Part shown: piece by piece, positions 32,522 through 44,287 of the stretch
Position numbering within the stretch: the first letter of the stretch is position 1
Layout: each line of letters starts with the position of its first letter
Origin: Palaemon carinicauda
Taxonomy: Eukaryota; Arthropoda; Malacostraca; Decapoda; Palaemonidae
Assembly (NCBI RefSeq): GCF_036898095.1
Contig: NC_090730.1
Location: 23,050,621-23,114,620, forward strand
Length of the DNA: 64,000 nucleotides
Direction: 5' to 3'
Translations under genes and position numbers: made by a program
The notes under the pieces: model-generated
Databases searched by the model: none
What the model was told of the DNA's origin: nothing
Seen by the model: only the letters and a program-made list of their open reading frames with translations

Positions 32522-33389
32522 CGGAGTTCCTCGTGTATTTACAGGAGGAAATGCGCCTTTCGGTCCTGGCGGTGAAAGGCTATCGCTCAGCCTTAAGCCT
32601 GGCTTTTAGGCTGAAAGGAGTGGACATTTCCTCTTCGTTAGAACTTTCCCTACTCATACGCAGCTATGAGCTTACCTGCCCTCAGTCAGAAGTAAGACCT
32701 CCTCCTTGGAACGTGGTTCAGGTCCTCAGGGCTCTGAAGAGAGCTCCGTTTGAACCATTACGCCAGGCGTCTGATCGCCACCTGTCTTGGAAGACGGCTT
32801 TCCAGCTCGCTTTGGCCTCGGCCAAGCGGGTCAGTGAACTTCATGGTCTTTCTTACGACGTCGCCCATTCAAGGGGATGGGGGAGGTAACGTTCAGGTTT
32901 GTCCCCGAGTTTGTTGCTAAGACTCAGAACCCTGGGGTGTCGGACCCTAGGTTCGACTCCTTCGGGGTAACAAGTCTTCGTTCTGTAACAAGTGACCCAG
33001 ACCATCTGTTACTTTGCCCAGTGAGCAGTTTGAGGCATTACTTGAAAAGAACAGCTGCAGTCCATCCTCATGTGCAAGCGTTATTCGTAAGCACAGGAAG
33101 GACGAAGAGGAGGGTCACCAAGAACACCATCTCGGCCTGGATTCAGAAGGTTATTCAGCACGCCTTGAATTCTGACCCTCCTCCGTCACGTCGCCCTAGA
33201 GCGCACGATGTCAGGAGCATCGCTACGTCCCTGGCCTTCAAGAGAAATTTCTCTGTGACCCAGATCTTGCAAGCTGGGGTGTGGAAGCGCCAAACGACCT
33301 TCACACCCCACTACCTGCAGGACGTGACCCACAGGAGCCTCAATACCTTCTCTATTGGCCCTGTGGTGGCTGCACAACAGCTGGTCTAA
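32320..33389 (+). pseudogene. DIRS-B tyrosine recombinase, one frameshift
   Basis: Overlaps the end of the RT/RH frame in a different frame, as in DIRS1. The N-terminal SAM-like part includes LETTQRLLTERGFSQQVADW. Catalytic pattern: R in SAKRVSELHGL, H-x2-R in RAHDVRSIATSLA, the W-containing QAGVWKRQTTF, and the nucleophile Tyr in HYLQD. A frameshift in the G run near 32878 separates the first Arg from the rest; otherwise there are no stops. The protein would integrate circular cDNA by site-specific strand exchange. The final residues are VVAAQQLV, shared with copy E. Confidence 0.82.
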
Positions 33390-33869
33390 CCTCAGACTCC
33401 TTAATGGACAGGTAGCAGAAGGTTGGGGGCATTGTTACCCGGTTTTAGTCTGCGTGATTGAAAGAGTATGTCTGGGCCTTACTTCTTTCTTCATTCTCCC
33501 CTCCCTTGGGGAAAGCAGCATCCTGGTCTCTGCATAGCTGACCTCAACTTCTGCAGGTAAACCATGCTCCCTTGTGCTCCTAGTATTAGCTGTAATACTG
33601 TTTGCGTCCCCCATACCCTGACGAGGTGGCATTGGGAACGTCCTAGCCTAGATTTCTATCTAAAGGACTCCAGGTCAACTTCCTAGGACGAGTCACAACT
33701 TCCTCCACACACAAACTTATGTAGGCCACACATTCGTAGCAAGCAACGAAAGTGCGAGGTGCAGGGACCCCCTTTCTCGAGTGCTGCTCACTCGGATTTC
33801 AGGTCCATGGGTAAAGCCAAAGCCAGTAAGGCTGGGAACTTTCCGCCCTTCCTAAGGGGTAAGTCACCC

Positions 33870-33970
33870 TATGTAAATAGTGTGGTTTGTATTTCGGTTA
33901 CGGAACAAATGACAAATTTGGAGATAATTTGTATTTTTCCTAACCATACAAACCTTAACTATTTACACAT
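33870..33970 (+). repeat. DIRS-B internal complementary region
   Basis: Complementary to both extreme ends of copy B: 'ATGTAAATAGTGTGGTTTG...GGAACAA' to the left end and 'GATAATTTGTATTTTTCCTA' to the right end. Confidence 0.88.
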
Positions 33971-34015
33971 ATTTGCCCGCCAGCCCTCTCCCCCAAGCCA
34001 AGTCCTACCTCTAAG

Positions 34016-34221
34016 TGAAGTGAGACAACTCACAGGTGTGTGGGGGGGGGAGGGGTAGCAAGCTACCCCTTCCCTACCCCCTGCTAACTAGCGGGGGGTA
34101 GTTAACCCTCGTTAAGAATCTAAATGGCTCGTCATTTTAGCTACGCCGAAAGTAATACCCTATGTAAATAGCTAAGGTTTGTATGGTTAGGAAAAATACA
34201 AATTATCTCCGAATTTGTCAT
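34016..34221 (-). repeat. DIRS-B right inverted terminal repeat
   Basis: Inverse of 26275-26465, extended at its outer end by the right-specific 'AAATTATCTCCGAATTTGTC'. Confidence 0.9.
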
Positions 34222-34560
34222 ATTTTAAGAATTTTAAAAAACATCAACAAAATTAAAACAGATAATTCATATATAGACTATAAAAAGACTTATGTCAACC
34301 TGTTCAACATGAAAACATTTGCTGCAAGTTTGAACTTTTGAAGTTCTACTTATTCAACTACCCTATTGGGAAGATCATTCCACAACTTGGTCATAGCTGA
34401 AATAAAACTTCTAGAATACTGTGTAGTGTTGAGCCTCATGATGGATAAGGCCTGACTATTAGAATTAACTGCATGCCTAGTATCACATATGTGCAGGAAA
34501 ATTTGATAATGCAGTAAAAAATTACAATATAAGCTTTGTTGATTCTTTATCAAGTTTGGA
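34222..34560 (-). pseudogene. LINE C-terminal remnant
   Basis: Minus-strand frame (stop side at 34350) reads IMRLNTTQYSRSFISAM and then KLWNDLPNRVVE. The combination 'SRSF...LWNxLP..V' is the typical end of many LINE ORF2 proteins. Nothing upstream remains. Family not resolved. Confidence 0.6.
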
Positions 34561-34588
34561 ATAGATTGCCATGAATTTTCTTTTCCAG

Positions 34589-34877
34589 TGAGTAACAGTA
34601 CACCACCCGATAGTGTTATCTTGCCAAGTTGTGGTGTAGCAGTTTTGGTGGTTCATCTGTCTAAAGTTACATTTGAGAATGATGTAAATGATTCTTGTAA
34701 CATCTACGGATATGATGAATTCGACTTCAGGTCAGAGGATGAAGAGGCAGCCATCAATAGTTTGGGAATCCATCCCAAAAGTACTGACAAAGTGTGTGTG
34801 ACTTATCCTCAACAACAACAGAAACACAAAAGCAAAGGAAATAGGGAGATAGAAGACTTGGAACATTTGATATCAAG
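34589..34877 (+). CDS. Candidate internal exon of unknown gene
   Basis: A 289-bp stretch bounded by a good 3' splice site (TTTTCTTTTCCAG before 34589) and a donor (CAAG/GTAAAA after 34877), open throughout in one frame. The peptide runs SNSTPPDSVILPSCGVAVL, then an acidic segment FDFRSEDEEAAINSLG, a Gln/Lys-rich stretch and ends EIEDLEHLISR, which could begin a coiled coil. It lies between DIRS B and C in the only non-DIRS DNA for 8 kb on either side. I do not recognise a domain. It could be a surviving host exon or an exon of a DNA transposon. Confidence 0.4.
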
Positions 34878-34940
34878 GTAAAAAAAATTTTTTTTATGAT
34901 TATTCTACAGGAATAGGGTACAATAACTTTTAAAGATGAT

Positions 34941-35145
34941 TTGTTCCGTAACTGAAATACAAACCATGCTATTTAATATGGGTATTACTTTCGGTGTAGC
35001 TGAAATGACGAGCCATTAGAATTTTAACGAGGGTTTACTACCCCCATCGCTAGTTAGCGGGGGTTAGGGAGGGGTAGCTTGCTACCCCCCCTCACACACC
35101 CCCCTCACACACCTGTGTGCTGAGCTCACTTTTACTTTGGCTCGG
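34941..35145 (+). repeat. DIRS-C left inverted terminal repeat
   Basis: TTGTTCCGTAACTGAAATAC onward; includes a local duplication of CACACACCCCCCTCA near 35093-35113. Inverse of 42113-42325. Confidence 0.88.
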
Positions 35146-35995
35146 GTGGTAGTCGGACATGTCTGCTTTCACCCTCGCCTCTTTGACAGCCATTAATGCT
35201 TTTTGTCTTTTTTACTTACTTTTTCTTATACTTGTAATATATATATATAAACATTCTTTATGTTTATGTATATATTTGTGTATAGAAATGTAGTAAGTTT
35301 TCTTTTCAGTGTTTGTGCTGTGTGTGTAGTGTACGACAACGACACCGGCGTAGTGCAAGGCCACCACGGTTTCACGTCATGGGGTACGGCCTCTCCCTTT
35401 TGGTCCTTCGGTCGTTCCTTCGGCTTTTCCGTTAACTCGGCCGCCGTGGGGAATCGTCATAGCTGGACTTTCTTCATTCATCTATTATCTTCGCTGTTCC
35501 TCCTTTCCTACAAGGAACTTGGATTCTCAGCGAAGGGAATGTGGGAGTTTAGATTGACTACGGTCTCTCTCTCTACTCGAGGTCGTTCACCCCTTACTAC
35601 TACTACGTACTATTACGGAAGCTTCTTTCCCGTTGCGGGTTGGGTTGCTATTCCGTTTATTTGTCTCAATTATTTTTTAATGTAATCTAATTTTTTTTTT
35701 TAACTTTTCAGCTTCGCTGTGGGGAACGCTTCCCTTCAGGGGTCAGTGGTCAGTGGTTCTTACTATTAGTGAACATTCTTCGATGATTTACATAATTATA
35801 ATTCTGTTATAATTCTGTTTTTGTTACAGTTACTCTGCCCTCCCCCTTCTCCCGTGAATGTCAGTGGGGGAGGAGGGCGCAGACTTAATTTTTAATTCTT
35901 ATTTTTTGCTATTCCCTCGGGGTTACTCTTCGGAGTTCCTCCCGGGGGAATTTCTGTTAAATAATTATTTAATTTTATTTTCCCAGTTAACTATG

Positions 35996-38697
35996 CAGTT
36001 TTTCTTCGTTTGACTAAAGTGTGCCAACGAAGCAGAGCTGTCCTGTTTATGCCTGGGGAGTCTGCTGTCGCTGCCGTCCCTCTAGGACATCGTCATGGGC
36101 GTTATCCCTTCTCTTAGAAGTTCTCCCGTGACAACTGTCAGCTCTTCAGTTCATCTTAGAACGCTAAGGAGGTTCGCCTCCCGGGGTGGTTAACTTCCCT
36201 TCCGAGGGAGGTTCCCTTCGTAGGTGTGAGATCATCTCACTGCAGAGGGGGAACTTCTCATACCTTAATAATTCCTGTTAACCTGGACTGGGTTTTCTTG
36301 GTCCTCAGGCGGTTATGCTCTTGGTGCTGAGCGACCGCACTTGTAACCATGCTCAAAGAGCTGAGCGGTTGCAAGGCCGGGCGCATGAAAACTTCAGGCG
36401 GCTATGCTCTTGGGGCTGAGCGGTCGCACCTGCATCTATGCTCAAGGGGCTGAGCAGCTGCAGGATCAGTCTTGTGACCTCTCTCGCCACTCATAAGGAC
36501 TCCTCTTCGGAGGATTGCTCCTTATAGGTCAGCTTGCTGATCCAACGGCCCTAAGGGGTGGCATCACCAGTGTCTTCAAGTCTCTTCTACGAAGTGTTCA
36601 CCTCTCTCGTTCGCGAGAGAGGCCACTCATAGAGACTCCTCTTCGGAGGATTGTTCCCGATTAGACCAGCTTGCTGTTCCGGACCTCTAATTGTTCGCCA
36701 TCTCCTAGACCTGCTGACCTGCCGTCTCCGTTCCTGGCTGCTGACGCGCTGTGGGCGCCCACGCACCCCGTTATCCAACGGGCACCGGTCCCTTCGGGGC
36801 AAAAGGGGCTTTCTCACATTGTGAGCAAGTCCCTTAAGCGCCAGGTATCCCCTGCGCGCCAATGTTCTCCTGCGCGCAAGCGCTCGCCTGCTGTTCCTGC
36901 TGTTCCTGAGACTGCCATCCAGAGACATCCTGCTCCAGGGACTGCGCGCCAACGTTCACCTGCGCATCAGCGCACATCATTGGAGTTTCCTGAGATAGTG
37001 CACAGGCGCTCACCAGTGCTTCAGCCTGCGAGTGTCTCCAAGTGTCTTCTACGAAGGGCACCTCTCCCGTTCACGGGAGAGGTCTCTCATAGAGACCCCT
37101 CCTCGGAGTATCAAGCAGAACTTCCAGTGTTGATCGTCCTGCCAGCTGACCTACCGATCTACCAGCTCAACCTTGCACTGCGACGAAGGACTTCGGCTCT
37201 GGACTCTGAAGCAGACCTGCCTACGGTCCTCATCGGGGGATGCCCGCCCTTTTTAAGGACACATCCCAGTTCCTGATCGTCCTGTCAGCTGACCCTTCAA
37301 CCTAGCGCGCGCACCGACGATCGCGCGCAAGCGCCAACAATCTTCGTACGCGCGCAAGCGCCGATGATCTTCTTTCGCGCGCAAGCGCTGACGATCTTCC
37401 TACGCGCGTAAGCGCCGACGATCGTCCGTGCGCGCTCGCCGATCTTGTAACGCGCGCAAGTGCCGACGATCTTCTTACGCGCGCAAGCGCCGACGATCTT
37501 CAAGCGCCGACGATCTTCAAGCGCCGATGATCTTCTTACGCGTGCAAGCGCCGACGATCTTCTTGCGCGTACAAGCGCCGACGATCTTACGCGCGCAAGC
37601 GCCGACGATCTCTTCCGCGCGCCAACAAACTCGTACGCGCTCGCCAACGTTCTGGTCCGCACGGGCTCTTCATTCTGATACTGCACGTCAATCTGATTCC
37701 TGCGTACCCTATGAAGTCTCGCCCGCATGCCCGTGAGCGTTTCAACAGTCTCGCGCGCGACTCCCGGGTATTTCCCATCGCGCGAGCGCCAGCGCGCTCC
37801 CTAGCGCAATCGCCAATACCCTCCCCTGCGCGAGGCTGCCGGACAACGCGCGGTAAGGGCGCCATTGCCACATTCCCCCCCCCCAAGCACAGAACAGCTT
37901 GCCGGTAGGGGGGAAGGTTCCAGAAAGGTCCAGGGACATGCCGTCCTTATCTTTTTACAGGCGACTTCCTCTCCAGAGGGAGTGTCTGACAGCGCAACCG
38001 TCGGCCGGCAGCCTGGTTTGGGACTCTAATCAGAGCGGTAGCACAGACTTTCAAGCTGTTCTCTCTGAGTGGAGCCATAAATCCTTCGCTGCAACCACTC
38101 CCCCGAAGAGGAAAAGAGGAGGTCGGACGAGGTAACTTCTCCGAGGACGTAGCTGTCTCCTCGTAAGTCTTCGAGGCAGGCACTCTCTCCCTCAGACTTT
38201 TCTCCCTCACCTTCGGACGAAGTTTTCCCACCCTCAGGAGAGTCACGGGAGGTGAGACGTTCCCCAATCACACCATTGAGGGAAACCCCACCTCGCGCGA
38301 TAAAGTTTTCTCGAATAAAGTTGGAGAAGAGCCTGCCTCCGTCGTTGTTGGAGTCCTGCATCCCTCCCGGGAGGGAGTCAAGGACTCCAAGAAAATACCG
38401 GGAGTACTCTAGCACCAAATCTTCAGGCTCAGACATTCTTTCGTTATGGGAACGAACCTGTTTGAGCCTAAGGACGTGAAGCGGGCGGCTGAGAGGTGTA
38501 GGAAGTCACCGAGACTCCCTCCTATATAGGGCTTTGACATTCAAGCCCTATAAACCAGCACCTCAGCAGCCACGTCCTACCAAATCAACGGCAGCTAAGA
38601 CATGGGGAAGCCCTCTCCGGTCAAGGACAAGAAAGGCAAGAAGTCCCCCAGGGGAGGGAAGAATCCTAGAAGGAGCAACCGAGGCCGCAAACGCTAG
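35996..38697 (+). pseudogene. DIRS-C gag-like region, degraded and deleted
   Basis: Shares blocks with A ('GTTCTCCCGTGACAACTGTC', about 36120) and then with B (RSPSPRPADLPSPFLAADALWAP around 36690-36760). The RS-type spacer holds an array of 'GCGCAAGCGCCGACGATCTT' units (37310-37640). The remaining C-terminal part has 'GESREVRRSPITPLRETPP' and, after a deletion, NLFEPKDVKRAAERCRKS and a basic tail, ending at TAG 38695-38697. The conserved helical core around 'AMQATSWL' present in B and E is absent. Confidence 0.65.
37310..37640 (+). repeat. Tandem array in DIRS-C gag spacer
   Basis: About a dozen irregular units built on GCGCAAGCGCCGACGATCTT plus a variable TCTTACGCG linker (units mostly 21-28 bp). 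Sequence differs from the arrays in A, B and E. Confidence 0.8.
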
Positions 38698-40480
38698 GAT
38701 TGGCAGTTCCCCTGCATGTCCGCCAGTGGCGGGATACTTACAAGGTTGCACAGACAGGTTGCAGCAACTCGGCCGTTTCCTGGACGATTTCCGTAATCAG
38801 TCAAGGATATCGCGTTCTGTTCACAACATCTCTACCTCCCCTGAGGACGAATCCGGTGTCATTTAGCACCCTTGCCGTGGGATCAGCAAGGGGGCGAACT
38901 CTGTGGGCAGAGGTCCAGGTTAAAGAATACTTCGGTCAGCATGGAGACCGCAGACACAGTCAGTCTGGCAGTAAATCGCAAGACTTCTTGTGTATACTGG
39001 ACCTGAAGGCCGTGTACTTCCAGATCCCAGTCCATCCGTCTTTAAGGAAGTACTTAGGATTCAACATAGACAACAAGGAGTACCAGTTCAAGGTGCCGTG
39101 TTTCGGTCTCACCACAGCACCACAGGGTTTCACTGGACTGTTCACCCTAAATTCACCATGGGCACTCAGGATCGGCTTCCGTCTCCTCCATTAGCTGGAT
39201 GACTGCCTGATCCTAGCAGACTCGGAGTCATTCCCTCTTTGACACCGAGACAAACTTCTACGACTTTGCCAGGATCTAAGGATCATGGTAAGTCTCGAGA
39301 AGTCCACTCTGCTGTCCAGTCAATGACTGGTTCACCTAGGCATGATTATAGACACCAATCTCCATAAGGCCTTTCCATCAGACGACAGGATAGCAAGGCT
39401 GAGAAGAGTCGCAAGCCCTTTCCTCAGACGAGAAGAGCTTCCAACCCAATCGTGGTTACGTCTCGTCGGTCACCTTTCACCCTTGGCTCGTCTAGTTCTC
39501 ACCGGTCGCCTCGGGATGAGGTCTCTCCAGAGGCGACTCAGGTCCTAGTGGAATCAAGGCTGCGATTCCCCGGACGTTATGATCCCTATGGATCCTGCGG
39601 AACGGAGGAACCGCCAGTGATGGGTGACAGGCGAGAGCCTAAGAAGGAAAATGGATCTTCTCGTTCCTTCCTCCAATTTGGATGCTGTTTGCGGACACCT
39701 CAAAGGAAGGGGGGGGGGGGGCACGTTCTGTACCACAGGACCTCAGGCCTGTGGTCAGAATCGGAAAAGTGCCTCCATATAAATCTGCCAGAGATGAAGG
39801 CTGTCTTCCTGGCCCTTCAACAGTTCCAACAAGGACCTGGCAGATCACTCTGTGGTGTGATGAGCTACTACACCACAGTAGTGGCTTACATCAACAAGCA
39901 AGGAGGTACCCTTTCAAAGCAGCTATCCCATCTCTCAGTAGAGATACTGAGATAGACCGAAGTCCACTCGATTCCTCTATCGGCTCGCTTCATTCCAGAC
40001 AAAGGGAATGTACTCGCCGACAGTCGAAGCAGAGCTTCTCAGATAATGAGTACCGGGTGGTCCTCGGATCATCCGGTAGCCAACAAAGTCCTGACTTTGT
40101 GGGGTTACCCGACTGTGGATCGGTTCACTACAGCGCTGACCTTCAAGCTCCCGCTGTATTGCCCCCCAGTTCCAGATCCCAAGGCACTCTGGCAAGATGC
40201 CTTCCAACAACGGTGGGACAGCACCGATGTGTACGCTTTTCCCCCGTTCTGTCTGATGAGGAGGGTGCTCAACAAGACCAGAATATCGGTCAATCTCTCG
40301 GTGACCCTTTTATAGCTCATCATGCGGAAAGGTTTCTGGACCTTCCGCAATTCCTAACGGAACTTCCGAGAGAACTCCCTCTGCGACACAAGCTACTCAA
40401 ACAACCACATGCCAACATCTTTCACAAAGCCGTAGCTTCGCTTTGACTTCAAGCCTGGAGACTATGCAGCATCTCCTCGC
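38560..40480 (+). pseudogene. DIRS-C reverse transcriptase / RNase H, broken
   Basis: Recognisable blocks: CPPVAGYLQGCTDRLQQLG, ILDLKAVYFQIPVHPSLRKY (motif A with an altered KDAY), FGLTTAPQGFT, and LDDCLIL preceded by a stop in place of the Tyr of YLDD (about 39190). RNase H: LLFADTSKEGGGG in one frame, then NVLADSRSRA-like text. The methyltransferase-like tail has LYCPPVPDPKALWQDAF and YAFPPFCLM (40170-40250). Frameshift at the G run 39711-39721. Confidence 0.75.
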
Positions 40481-41495
40481 TAAGAGAGGATTGTCGCAAC
40501 AAGTTACGAACGGGATGTCTGGACACCTGTGTAGATCATCCGCAGGGGCCTACCAGGCAAAGTGGCGAGTTTCTGTGGTTGGAGTTGTGAAGGGGTATCT
40601 CTCCACTCGATGCCACTATTCCAGCAATAGCGGAGTTCTTCGTATATTTGCGGGAAGAATGCGCCTTTCAGTCTCGGCAATGAAAGGCTATCGCTCAGCC
40701 TTAAGTCTAGCCTTCAGGCTCAAAGGAGTGGATATTTCTCCCTCGCTGGAACTTTCCCTACTCAGACGAAGATATGATCTTACCTGCCCTCAGTCGGAAG
40801 TGAGACCTCCTCCATGGAACTTGGTTCGAGTTCTCAGGCCTCTTAAGAGACCTCCCTACGAACCATTTCGCCAGGCTTCAGATCGCCACCTAACTTGGAA
40901 GGCGGTGTTCCTACTAGCTTGGGCCTCGGCCAAGCGAGTCAGTGAACTTCATGGTCTCTCGTATGACATCGCCCATGCAAGGGGATGAGGGGAGGTAACG
41001 TCCAGATTCGTCTCTGAGTTTGTGGCTAAGACACAGAATCCAGGAGTGCCAGATCCTCCTTTCGACTCTTTCCGGATTTCGAGTCTTCGTTCTGTAACAG
41101 CTGACCCAGACCATTCCCTACTGTGTCCAGTAAGGAGTCTGAGGTTATATCTCAATTAGCGGCTGCATTCGTCCCCAAGTGCAAGCTTTGTTTGTGAGCA
41201 CTGGGAGAACAAAGAGGAGGGTCACCAAGAATACCATCTCGGCATGGATTCGTAGGGCGATCCATCTGTCCCTGAATCCTGACCCTCCTCCGCCATGTCG
41301 CCTTAGAGTGCATGATGTCAGGGGCGTAGCTACGCCCCTGGCCTTCAAGAAGAACTTCTCAGTGATGCAGGTTCTACAAGCATGAGTGTGGAAGCATCAG
41401 ACGACCTTCACAGCCCACTACCTGCAAGACGTGACCCACAGGAGGCTCGATACGTTCTTTATCGGCTCTGTGGTGGCTGCACAACAGCTGGTTTA
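40445..41495 (+). pseudogene. DIRS-C tyrosine recombinase, broken
   Basis: Frame 40443-40988 covers AKRVSELHGLSYDIAHARG (first catalytic Arg). A stop at about 40986 and further stops follow. Later blocks in other frames include HDVRGVATPLAFKKNF (H-x2-R present, about 41307-41360) and the HYLQD equivalent near 41417-41435. Non-functional. Confidence 0.75.
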
Positions 41496-41980
41496 AATCT
41501 CAGGCTCCTTAATGGACAAGTAGCAGAGGGTTGAGGGCATTGTTACCCAGTTTTAGTCTGCATGAAAGAAAAGGTATGTCTGGCCCATATTCTTTTCTTC
41601 ATCCTCCCTTCTCTTGGGGAAAGCAGCATCCTGGGTTCTCTGCACAGCTGACCTCAAACCACTGCGGATAAACCATTTTTCCTTGTGTTCCTAGTATTAA
41701 GTTAATACTGTCATGTCCCCATACCCTGACGAGGTGGTATTGGGAAATTCTTAGCCTAAAGTTTTCCATCTAAAGAACTTCAGGTCAACTTCGTAGGACG
41801 AGTCACACATAATCCTTCACACACAGCTTATGTAGGCCGCAGCCCTTGCATAGCAAGGTGCGAGCGACGTGCAGGGACTCTATTGTTGAGTGCTGACACG
41901 CTCAGATAATGAGTCCCCGGGCAAAGCCAAAAGCCATTATGGCTGGGACTTTTCCACCCTTCCTAAGAGTTGAGTCACCC

Positions 41981-42075
41981 ATATTAGATAGCATGGTTTG
42001 TATTTCAGTTACGGAACAAATGATAAATTCGGAGAGAATTTTTCCTAACTATACAAACCTTAGCTATTTAATCAA
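41981..42075 (+). repeat. DIRS-C internal complementary region
   Basis: 'CATATTAGATAGCATGGTTT' mirrors the C-specific left end (CATGCTATTTAATATGGG) rather than the A/B version, then runs through GGAACAAATGATAAATTCGG into the right-end complement. Confidence 0.85.
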
Positions 42076-42112
42076 ACTTGCCCGCCAGCCCTATCCCCCG
42101 TGAAGTCCTACC

Positions 42113-42325
42113 TCTAAGCAAAGTGAGCTCAGCACACAGGTGTGTGTGTGGGGGGGCGGGGTAGCAAGCTACCCCTTCCTACCCCTCGCTAACTAGCGAT
42201 GGGGGTAGTAAACCCTCGTTAAAATTCTAATGGCTCGTCATTTCAGCTACGCCGAAAGTAATACCCATATTCAATAGCTAAGGTTTGTATAGTCAGGAAA
42301 AATAGAAATTATCTCCGAATTAGTT
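42113..42325 (-). repeat. DIRS-C right inverted terminal repeat
   Basis: Inverse of 34941-35145 with the outer right-specific end slightly mutated (AATTATCTCCGAATTAGTTA). Confidence 0.87.
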
Positions 42326-42482
42326 ATTTTAAATTAGTGGACTAATTAGCCTAGTTAGAAGACCAATTTTGATATGAGGTAGTTTATGCTTCAAGGAGTA
42401 CAGATAAAGCATTTAGGTTCAGATGTATGTCGCAAGGTCTGTCTTTTTGTCAAGTAGTATCATTGTTCTGGTTGCTGCATAA
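42326..42482. other. Short spacer between DIRS C and D
   Basis: 157 bp of AT-rich DNA with no recognisable feature. Confidence 0.5.
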
Positions 42483-42779
42483 TTGTTCTTTCACTAATAC
42501 AAACCCTTTCGCTCTTTATTAGGGAATATACTTTTGGCAAAGCTGGAAGACTAGCCATAAGACTTTTAGCGAGATATATCTACCCCACTGCTAGTTAGCA
42601 GGAGGGTATGGGGTCGTACCAGCTACCCCGCTCACACACACCTGTGTTCTCTTGTCACTTTTGCTTTTGGCTCGGTTGAGAGGGAACGTTGTCTCTTTCT
42701 ACCGCTTAATACTGATTGGCCATTGACTAATCTGTTTTACTTTTTCTTTTCTTTTTAGGTGTAAGTGTTCTAGGCCGAC

Positions 42780-43085
42780 ATGAGGACTTGTCCTGGATCT
42801 GAGGGTCCCAAATGCGGCACTTTCATGTCTCCGGTCAAGACTGACCCTCAATCCCTGTGTCCGGCCTGCAGAGGACACCCTTGTACACAGGAGGATACCT
42901 GTGCTGAATGTGGGGACTGGTCATCCTCCCAGTGGAAGAGATTTGGTAGAAGGAAAAAGAAGAAGTCGAAGAGGGATTCGTCTCCTTTGGGGTCATCCTC
43001 GAAGAGGAAGAAACCTCGACTTCCTTCTTCTGCTTCTCAATCTCTGCCGGAAGCTCCTGTTCGATTGTCCTCCACGGGGCAATGA
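42780..43085 (+). pseudogene. DIRS-D gag N-terminus, zinc-finger part
   Basis: ATG at 42780 opens MRTCPGSEGPKCGTFMS, then LCPAC...C...TCAEC and a Lys/Arg run. It aligns residue by residue with the start of DIRS-B gag, including spacing of the five cysteines, while the DNA is clearly diverged; this supports a real conserved start codon and zinc-binding module. The frame stops at 43085, and gag-like text continues in other frames to about 43520 and then into 18-bp repeats. Degraded. Confidence 0.7.
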
Positions 43086-43697
43086 TCCAGTAGAAGCAGT
43101 GACTGACCCTTTAACACCTAGACAACCCTTAGTACTGCAGGACTTTGCCGCTTCCCCTAGCGAAGCAGCGCTGCCCTCCGTCTTAGGGGTGTCTTTCTTC
43201 GTAAATGATGTACCTTGATGGAAGGTTTTCTAGAGCTTCTGCAGTTAGGGCCACAGAGGAAATGTACATCGGCTTCCATAGAAGTTGACCTCGGTCCTCC
43301 GCTTAGAGATTCCGAAGGTTTTGCATTGGTGGAGTTTCTAGTGTCCCGACCTGTGGCATCCTCTTCACCTGCACCGTCACAGCCTTCGTTGAGAATGCTA
43401 ATGACAGTGCACTTCCTCTTTCTGAGTTAGCTCAGAAGCTTGTTCCTTCTCCTCTTCAGGTACACCTTTCCCATTTGCGGGTTCGGTCTTCTCCTGAATT
43501 GTCTCCGGGACAACGAGAAGGTTAATGGATTTGTCCACGCCTCTCAAGCCCCTCGGAGGGTGGTTCGATAAAATAAGACAACGAGGTAGCTCGTAGGCTG
43601 GGTGCAGCTGCGATACCTCGCTGTTGAGTTTGGCTTTTCCAGCGATCGTCATCCTTCACTCGTCCGACCAGTACGTCTTGTCCAGCTGATTCATCAT

Positions 43698-43775
43698 GCC
43701 CTTCCACCTCGACTCGCCCTTCCACCTCGACTCGCCCTTCCACCTCGACTCGCCCTTCCACCTTGTCTCGCCCAG
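43698..43775 (+). repeat. 18-bp tandem array in DIRS-D gag spacer
   Basis: Four to five units of CCTCGACTCGCCCTTCCA. The unit is a multiple of three, so the frame would be kept. Confidence 0.88.
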
Positions 43776-44287
43776 TTCCTGCTTTGGATTCTCACAGTAC
43801 CGCTCGCCACACCAGTAGAAATCTTGATAAGCGACGCTGCGTTGACAAAATCAAGTGAGCAGACAAATCGTGACCAGAGACTTTCCGCTGACAACGACCA
43901 ACATTCGCCGTAACCAGCTCATGACGCCGACAGTAGAGATAACCTGTTACGATCCCGTGATAGTTTGTAGGAAATAGTTCTTTCCAAAACTACTGCTTTG
44001 GGTTATTACCTATTCTTCAAATACTGTACCATAGTTCCCTAATTATATGTCAATATTACTGTTACAGCAGGTGACGTTGGAGGCGTGAGGTATACTTCAG
44101 GGGGGACACGGAACTCTGCAGTAGAAGAGGGTGGACGTTCTAATAGTTGTGCGTTGCGAGTGTGATTTTGGCTATACTTCGGTGATCGTCCTGGGAATCG
44201 TGCATCGTTGGCTACGAAGGTAGCAGATTTATGGTGAAAGCACGCTTTGTGGAAGCTGAATGCTTCAATGAACTTGCACGGTATATA

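Larger units (their letters stand above)
26275..34221 (+). mobile_element. DIRS1-like retrotransposon, copy B
   Basis: About 7.95 kb, complete from left ITR (26275-26465) to right ITR (34016-34221), with internal complementary region 33870-33970. Gag, RT/RH/MT-like and recombinase are recognisable from end to end with few frameshifts. Of the five copies it retains the best gag frame and an intact YLDD box. It belongs to the same subfamily as copy E (shared zinc-finger gag start). Confidence 0.92.
34941..42325 (+). mobile_element. DIRS1-like retrotransposon, copy C
   Basis: About 7.4 kb with left ITR 34941-35145, internal complementary region 41981-42075 and right ITR 42113-42325. It shares its 5' gag part with copy A. 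It is shortened by internal deletions in gag (about 38410-38440, roughly 0.7 kb missing relative to B) and in RT (about 38915-38935, roughly 0.15 kb missing). Many stops; inactive. Confidence 0.9.
42483..44287 (+). mobile_element. Divergent DIRS-like element D, left part
   Basis: The start TTGTTCTTTCACTAATACAA resembles the left end of the other copies (TTGTTCCGTAACCGAAATAC), and the following 150 bp keep their landmarks (TAGTTAGCAGG, ACCAGCTACCCC, TTTTGGCTCGG) at much lower identity. A gag start follows at 42780. The right half of the element is not adjacent: DIRS-E begins near 44288. Sequence of the same divergent type reappears at 53000-54338 and 60845-61607, so I infer one element split by insertions. 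Confidence 0.65.

Noticed and set aside
12967..34877. One host THAP gene with exons at 12967-13070 and 34589-34877
   Set aside because: Splice phases do not match (the first exon leaves two bases, the second needs one), and the first exon lies inside a complete transposon.
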